Shown here: one piece after another, positions 14,832 through 18,646 of the stretch | Numbering within the stretch: the first letter of the stretch is position 1 | Layout of the letters: each line of letters starts with the position of its first letter | NCBI GenBank assembly: GCA_021824055.1 | Contig: JAKALV010000036.1 | Location: 1-18,646, forward strand | Direction: 5' to 3' | Source of the DNA: Acidobacteriota bacterium | GTDB taxonomy: Bacteria; Acidobacteriota; Vicinamibacteria; Vicinamibacterales; SCN-69-37 | Length of the DNA: 18,646 nt | The notes under the pieces: model-generated | The model's input: the letters and a program-made list of their open reading frames with translations, nothing else | Told to the model about the DNA's origin: nothing | Databases searched by the model: none | Position numbers and translations under genes: made by a program

Positions 14832-16712
14832 ATGTTCGCCGGCGCGCTCTTCATTCTGCTTGGCGCGTTTTCCCAGTGGCAGGACCGCCCCGGCGCGGCC
14901 ATCGTCGCGTTTTCGCTCGCCATCGCCTGGTCCGTCCGCCAGCCTGCGCAAAAGGCCTGGCGCGCGGTCCGCGCCCGGCGCCTGGATATCAACACACTGA
15001 TGGTCGTCGCCGTCGCCGGCGCTATCGCGCTCGGCGACTGGTGGGAGGCCGCCACGGTCATTTGGCTTTTTGACGTCGCTGAGTGGCTGGAGGCTTGGAC
15101 GTTGCGGCGGGCGCGACATGCCGTGCAGGACGCGATGGCCGTCATTCCCGAACGGGCGCAGGTCCGCCGGGACGGGCGCGAGCAGGAGATCGCCGCGATC
15201 GAGGTGGTGATCGGCGACCTCGTCATCGTGCGGCCGGGCGAGCGCGTGCCGGTGGATGGACGCCTCACCGCGGGCGCGTCCACCGTCGATCAGTCGCCGA
15301 TCACGGGCGAGTCGTGGCCGGTGGAGAAACAGCCGGGCGACGCCGTGCTGGGTGGCACGATCAACGGGATGGGCGCGTTTGAAATGGAGGCGTCAGCGCC
15401 CGCTGACGCGAGCGCCGTCGCCCGCATCGTGCATCTGATCGCAGATGCGCAGGCGCGCCGCGCCCCCACACAACAGTTCGTCGATCGCTTTGCGCGAACC
15501 TATACGCCGGCGGTGATGCTGCTGGCCATCGCCGTGGCATTTCTGCCGCCGGTTGTGGCGCTGACAGGCGCGGGTGGTGCGGGCGGCGCCGGGCTGTTCG
15601 GCGCCCACCTCGCGGTGTGGGGGTATCGCGCGTTGATGCTGCTCGTGGCGGCGTGCCCGTGCGCGCTCGTGATCTCGACTCCTGTCGCGATCACCTCGGC
15701 GCTGACGTCGGCGGCGCGGCGCGGCGTCCTGATCAAAGGCGGCGCGCATCTGGAGCGCGCGGCGGACATCACATGCGTGGCGTTCGACAAGACCGGGACG
15801 CTGACGCACGGGCGCGTGAAGGTCACCGACGTCAAGGGCGTGGACGGCACCACGGCGCACGGCGTGCTGGGCGTGGCCGCCGCGCTCGAGTCGCGTTCCG
15901 AGCATCCGATCGGCCGCGCGATCGTGACGCACGCGCGCACCGAGGGCGTGGCGGTGGCAGCGGGCGACGACTTTCGCGCGCTGCCCGGACTTGGCGCCGA
16001 GGCGCGCGTCGACGATGCGGATGTCATCGTCGGCAGCCATCGGCTGTTTGAAGACCGGCAGCTGTGCACGCCGTCGCTGCACGCGGAGTTCGAGCTCATG
16101 GCGGAGCGCGGCGAGACGACGGTGCTGGTCGGCCGGGGCGGCGCCGGCCTGGGCGTGATCGGACTCGGCGACTCGCCGAAGGTCGCCGGCGCGGATGCGA
16201 TCCTGGCGCTGCGCGCCGCGGGCGTGAAATGGATCGCGCTCCTGACGGGCGATCAGCAGCGCACGGCCGATCGGCTGCGGGCGGATTTCGGTCTCGATGA
16301 CGTCCATGCGGATCTGCTGCCCAGCGACAAGGTGGCGTGCGTTGAAGCGCTGCGCGCGCGGTTCGGGCCGGTGCTGATGGTGGGCGACGGCGTGAACGAT
16401 GCGCCCGCGCTGGCCGCGGCGGATCTGGGCGTGGCGATGGGCGCCGGCGGCAGCCATCTCGCGATTGAGACGGCCGATGTGACGCTGGTCAGCGACGACC
16501 TCTCAAGGCTTCCGTATCTGCTGACGCTCAGCCAGCGCACGCTCGCCATCATCCGCGCCAACGTCGCCATCGCGCTGGGTTTGAAGCTGGCGTTCATCGT
16601 GCTGGCGATTCTGGGCGTGACGTCCCTGTGGATGGCCGTGTTCGCGGACACGGGCGCGTCGCTGATCGTGACGGCCAACAGCTTGCGGCTGCTGAGATCC
16701 GGCCGGACCTGA
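14832..16712 (+). CDS. zntA: Zinc/cadmium/lead-exporting P1B-type ATPase without N-terminal metal-binding domain
   Basis: The 626-residue pump exports Zn2+ (also Cd2+, Pb2+) across the inner membrane using ATP. Motifs are TGES (158-161), CPC in the sixth membrane helix (275-277), DKTGT with phosphorylated Asp319, HP (358-359), TGD (473-475) and GDGVNDAP (518-525). The transmembrane pair Lys585/Asp606, 21 residues apart in GLKLAFI...FADTG, matches ZntA Lys693/Asp714, the mark of the P1B-2 zinc class. The N-terminus begins directly with membrane helix A: there is no heavy-metal-associated domain with CxxC, so the protein is about 100 residues shorter than E. coli ZntA. The start at 14832 is 1 nt after the arsR stop with GGGGAG upstream. 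An AGGAGGAG insert lies in the loop before the CPC helix (245-254). Confidence 0.95.
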   Translation: MFAGALFILLGAFSQWQDRPGAAIVAFSLAIAWSVRQPAQKAWRAVRARRLDINTLMVVAVAGAIALGDWWEAATVIWLFDVAEWLEAWTLRRARHAVQDAMAVIPERAQVRRDGREQEIAAIEVVIGDLVIVRPGERVPVDGRLTAGASTVDQSPITGESWPVEKQPGDAVLGGTINGMGAFEMEASAPADASAVARIVHLIADAQARRAPTQQFVDRFARTYTPAVMLLAIAVAFLPPVVALTGAGGAGGAGLFGAHLAVWGYRALMLLVAACPCALVISTPVAITSALTSAARRGVLIKGGAHLERAADITCVAFDKTGTLTHGRVKVTDVKGVDGTTAHGVLGVAAALESRSEHPIGRAIVTHARTEGVAVAAGDDFRALPGLGAEARVDDADVIVGSHRLFEDRQLCTPSLHAEFELMAERGETTVLVGRGGAGLGVIGLGDSPKVAGADAILALRAAGVKWIALLTGDQQRTADRLRADFGLDDVHADLLPSDKVACVEALRARFGPVLMVGDGVNDAPALAAADLGVAMGAGGSHLAIETADVTLVSDDLSRLPYLLTLSQRTLAIIRANVAIALGLKLAFIVLAILGVTSLWMAVFADTGASLIVTANSLRLLRSGRT

Positions 16713-16721
16713 AGGTCCGGC
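16702..16721. terminator. Bidirectional stem-loop between convergent zntA and PilZ genes
   Basis: GCCGGACCT (16702-16710) pairs perfectly with AGGTCCGGC (16713-16721). The zntA stop TGA (16710-16712) sits in the loop. The dyad fills the 19-bp gap to the convergent gene ending at 16732. It lacks a U-tract but is well placed to end both transcripts. Confidence 0.55.
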
Positions 16722-16731
16722 GGAACGTGCG

Positions 16732-17418
16732 TTACGAGTTCTCGTCCACGAACTTGTCGATGGCCGTCTGCGCGTCGTTATCGAGACGCTCGAACTGAAT
16801 GCCCATGCCGACCTGCCGGTTGCTCCAGGCCACGCGGCCGGCGGCCTCGAGATCCGCCGCGGCGGCCGGCAGCCTGAATTTCAACTGCACCGAAGTACCA
16901 ACGGCGAGCGGACTCATCGTGCGGATGCCGATGCCGCCTTTGCCGACGTTGGCCGTGAGCGCGCCCGCGATGGTTTGGCCGGCCCGGTAGGAGACCGGAA
17001 TGCCCAGCGCGACGCGCGCGCTGCCGCGCCGGTCGAAGTTGTCGGGAAACAGATGCGGGGCCAGGGCCGGCAGAATCTGCGCCGTGGTTGCGTGCTCGTT
17101 GAGATAACCGGCCACGCCTGCGGCCAGCAGCACGGGCACGTCGGCGGCCGAGCGGAGCGAGCCGGCGAACACCACCACGGGCATGGTTCGCGCGGCATGC
17201 CGCCGCACGTCGGCGACGAGCCGGGCCGGGTCGTCGCCCAATCCCAGATCGAGGAGGGCGAGGCTGACCGGATGCTCGGGGTCCGACACGGCCGCGACCG
17301 CGAGTTCAGGATTGTCGGCCGTCACATAATCGTGGCGGGCGTCGGCCAGCGCCGCGGCCATACGGTTCCGGACGTCCGTCGAACGATGCGCGATGAGAAT
17401 TGTTTTTGAGAGCGACAT
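16732..17418 (-). CDS. Degenerate response-regulator receiver fused to a PilZ domain
   Basis: The 228-residue protein has an N-terminal receiver-like domain (about 5-122) and a C-terminal PilZ domain (about 129-225). The receiver keeps Asp57 (LALLDLGL) at the phospho-acceptor position, but the usual acidic pair after strand 1 is replaced (ILIAHRST) and the conserved K-P after strand 5 is absent (GYLNEHAT), so classical phosphorylation is doubtful. The PilZ domain keeps RxxxR (Arg131, Arg135 in RRGSARV), but the second motif is NVGKGG (157-162), with Gly in place of the usual Ser of (D/N)xSxxG. It may still bind cyclic di-GMP, weakly. The ATG at 17418 lies next to the promoter of the divergent LysW-like gene. 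No kinase is nearby. Confidence 0.85.
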   Translation of the reverse strand: MSLSKTILIAHRSTDVRNRMAAALADARHDYVTADNPELAVAAVSDPEHPVSLALLDLGLGDDPARLVADVRRHAARTMPVVVFAGSLRSAADVPVLLAAGVAGYLNEHATTAQILPALAPHLFPDNFDRRGSARVALGIPVSYRAGQTIAGALTANVGKGGIGIRTMSPLAVGTSVQLKFRLPAAAADLEAAGRVAWSNRQVGMGIQFERLDNDAQTAIDKFVDENS

Positions 17419-17419
17419 G

Positions 17420-17425
17420 TATAAT
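17420..17425 (+). promoter_or_regulatory. -10 element (TATAAT) of the LysW-like gene
   Basis: A perfect TATAAT lies 2 bp beyond the ATG of the divergent PilZ gene. Transcription would start near 17432, giving a leader of about 13 nt with GGAG at 17435-17438, 6 nt before the ATG at 17445. No good -35 is seen at 17 nt (GAATTG at 17397-17402 would lie inside the PilZ gene). Confidence 0.5.
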
Positions 17426-17444
17426 CCTGTCCTCGGAGCAGTGT

Positions 17445-17705
17445 ATGGCCACGTGTCCTGAATGCGACGCCGAAATTGATATCGACGACGACGATCTCGA
17501 AGACATTCAGATCGGCGACCCGTTTGAATGTGACGAGTGTGGCAGCGCGCTGCGTGTGGCCACGCTCGTGCCGCTGGAATTCGACATCGACGAGGACCTC
17601 GACGACGAAGACGACGAGGATGATGAGGACGAAGACGCCGACGTCGATGACGTCGATGATGAAGATGACGACGACGCGGACGACGATGACAGTTGGGACG
17701 AGTGA
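17445..17705 (+). CDS. LysW-like zinc-ribbon carrier-type protein with long acidic tail
   Basis: The 86-residue protein starts MATCPECDAEIDI with a C-x2-C pair (Cys4, Cys7) and a second pair CDEC (Cys29, Cys32), forming a zinc ribbon, then ALRVATLVPLEFD. This matches LysW/ArgW amino-group carrier proteins, which use the C-terminal Glu of an E-D-W-G-E tail to carry alpha-aminoadipate or glutamate during lysine or arginine synthesis. Here the C-terminus is SWDE, keeping the Trp and terminal Glu. Between ribbon and tail lies an unusual stretch: 32 of the last 40 residues are Asp or Glu. None of the partner genes (LysX-type ligase, LysZ, LysY) is in the window, so a carrier role is uncertain; another zinc-ribbon function is possible. 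The ATG at 17445 has GGAG 6 nt upstream. Confidence 0.75.
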   Translation: MATCPECDAEIDIDDDDLEDIQIGDPFECDECGSALRVATLVPLEFDIDEDLDDEDDEDDEDEDADVDDVDDEDDDDADDDDSWDE

Positions 17706-17709
17706 GTGA

Positions 17710-18447
17710 TCAGTTCCGGCGCGCCACGCACATCACCGACGATCCCACCGGCAGGGCGGCCACGCGCATCAGCGCGGCGTCCAGCCGCAGCAGGCCCGCC
17801 AGGGCCGCGTTGACCGGCGCCGCCGGAACACGCATCTCCGTTTCCGCGGCCTGATCGCCGCTGCCGATGAGGCGCTGCGTCATGCGCACCGCCAGCGTGA
17901 TCGGCAGCGTCGTCATGTTGGTGTACGACATCTGAATCACGTCAAAGCCTGCGGCCGCGAGCCTGGCGCGGAGCCGCGCCGCCGTGTATCGCCGGCGCTC
18001 GTTTGCGAGGGCCGAGTGCGAGCCGGTGAGGATGTCGAGGGCGGCGGCGTTGACGAGCGCGAGGCCGCCGGGTTTCAGGACGCGGTACATTTCATCCAGC
18101 GCTTTGCGCTCCGTGTTATCGTCCAGCGAATAGATCACGTCGAATGAGGTCGCCAGATCAAAGGCGCCGTTCGGGCATGGCAACGCGGCAACAGTACCGC
18201 GGACGAGCCGGCGCCCGTGACGGCGGCCGATGGCGATGCCGGCCGGTGAGAGCTCGACGCCCATGGCCCAGCCGTACTGCTGCAGCCAGTCGAGATTGCG
18301 ACCCGTGCCGGCGCCGCAGTCGATGACGCGTAGCGGCCGTGCGTGCGGCAGCGCGCGATTGAGCATCAGCTGAGCAAAACGGCGGAGGCCCAGAAACCAG
18401 AAATGCGTGTCTTCAGCGCTGGCGGTGGCCGCCAGTAGACGATCCAT
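17710..18447 (-). CDS. Class I SAM-dependent methyltransferase
   Basis: The 245-residue enzyme starts MDRLLAATASAEDTHFWFLGLRRF, contains motif I VIDCGAGTGR (41-50), an acidic residue ending strand 2 (Glu65 in GVELS), FDLATSFDVIYSLDD (96-110) and EMYRVLKPGGLALVN (119-133). That is the Methyltransf_11 fold. The E-x-x-H-x-W-F opening and the later ERRRYTAARLRARLAAAGFDV stretch resemble methyltransferases often found with polyprenol or glycan genes, but the substrate cannot be assigned. The frame is open up to 18564; I prefer the ATG at 18447, because the residues upstream (MPHATVTKRGATK...) are antisense to the divergent lipoprotein start. Its stop lies 4 nt from the convergent LysW-like stop. 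No clear Shine-Dalgarno is seen. Confidence 0.88.
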   Translation of the reverse strand: MDRLLAATASAEDTHFWFLGLRRFAQLMLNRALPHARPLRVIDCGAGTGRNLDWLQQYGWAMGVELSPAGIAIGRRHGRRLVRGTVAALPCPNGAFDLATSFDVIYSLDDNTERKALDEMYRVLKPGGLALVNAAALDILTGSHSALANERRRYTAARLRARLAAAGFDVIQMSYTNMTTLPITLAVRMTQRLIGSGDQAAETEMRVPAAPVNAALAGLLRLDAALMRVAALPVGSSVMCVARRN

Positions 18448-18487
18448 GAACCGAATTATGGCAAGATACCGCAGGAGTTGTTGCCCT

Positions 18488-18646
18488 ATGCGACGAGCGA
18501 TGTGCCGTTTGGTGTTGCTGAGTGTCTTTGTAGCTCCTCTTTTTGTCACCGTAGCGTGCGGCAAGAAACAGCCGCCGGTCGTGCAGCCGGCGCCCCCGCC
18601 GCCTCCGCCAGCGCCGGCGCCGCCGCCTCCACCGCCGCCGCCCCCG
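18488..18646 (+). CDS. Proline-rich lipoprotein, possibly Pal/OmpA-type (3' partial)
   Basis: The ATG at 18488 has AGGAG about 10 nt upstream and opens a frame that runs to the window end (53 codons). The product has a signal peptide (MRRAMCRLVLLSVFVAPLFV), a lipobox-like TVAC with Cys24, then GKKQPPVVQ and an almost pure Pro/Ala run. Cys24 would be lipidated and the proline run would span into the periplasm. Acidobacterial peptidoglycan-associated lipoproteins often look like this at the N-terminus, so an OmpA-like domain may follow outside the window, but that cannot be seen. The -3 position of the lipobox is Thr instead of Leu. It is divergent from the methyltransferase, with 40 bp between start codons. 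Confidence 0.7.
   Translation, partial: MRRAMCRLVLLSVFVAPLFVTVACGKKQPPVVQPAPPPPPPAPAPPPPPPPPP

Noticed and set aside
15393..16457. Long minus-strand open frame antisense to zntA
   Set aside because: Shadow of the P-type ATPase; no domain, His/Arg/Ala-rich.

Overview
The window is GC-rich (dense shadow ORFs on both strands) and looks like one contiguous bacterial chromosome segment. The gene set fits Acidobacteriota, probably a Vicinamibacteria-type lineage: a Q-rich DUF4175-type protein, a short PadR regulator paired with a membrane protein, a carboxypeptidase-regulatory-domain TonB receptor, a GldA/GldF/GldG-like ABC system, and intergenic repeats built on GGTTCG and CTCCGCG. This assignment is an inference; there is no rRNA or other strong phylogenetic marker.

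Layout. 2-2779 (+): 3' part of a large coiled-coil DUF4175-like protein whose start lies outside the window. 2780-2909: GGTTCG-type repeats, then a perfect 19-bp palindrome. 2910-3931 (+): PadR regulator coupled by a GTGA overlap to a six-helix membrane protein of unknown function. 3932-4295: gene-free composite repeat region. 4296-6491 (-): TonB-dependent receptor. 6588-7886 (-): YegD-like Hsp70 ATPase without a substrate-binding domain. 7887-8119: gene-free inverted-repeat region. 8120-14380 (-): five-gene operon, read from high to low coordinates: ABC ATPase, ABC-2 permease, GldG-like protein, DUF4340 protein, D-Ala-D-Ala carboxypeptidase (PBP4/DacB type). 14510-16712 (+): SmtB-type ArsR repressor and a zinc-type P1B ATPase. 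16732-17418 (-): degenerate receiver fused to PilZ. 17445-17705 (+): LysW-like zinc-ribbon protein with a long acidic tail. 17710-18447 (-): class I methyltransferase. 18488-end (+): start of a proline-rich lipoprotein.

How the genes work together. The arsR/zntA pair is a self-contained zinc (Cd/Pb/Co) efflux unit. The repressor carries the full SmtB alpha-5 metal site (D-x-H-x10-H-x2-E), the pump has the ZntA transmembrane Lys/Asp pair, and a TGAA-N6-TTCA operator lies between the -35 and -10 elements. A second promoter faces away from it and drives the five-gene ABC operon. In that operon a GldG/DUF4340 transporter is coupled to a peptidoglycan hydrolase, which suggests an envelope function. 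The PadR pair looks autoregulated through the 19-bp palindrome.

The most unusual items are the orphan LysW-like protein with a retained SWDE C-terminus, the carboxypeptidase translationally coupled to the ABC/GldG operon, the PadR palindrome directly upstream of its start codon, and the structured repeats in the intergenic regions. I see no RNA genes, CRISPR arrays, intact insertion sequences or phage genes.
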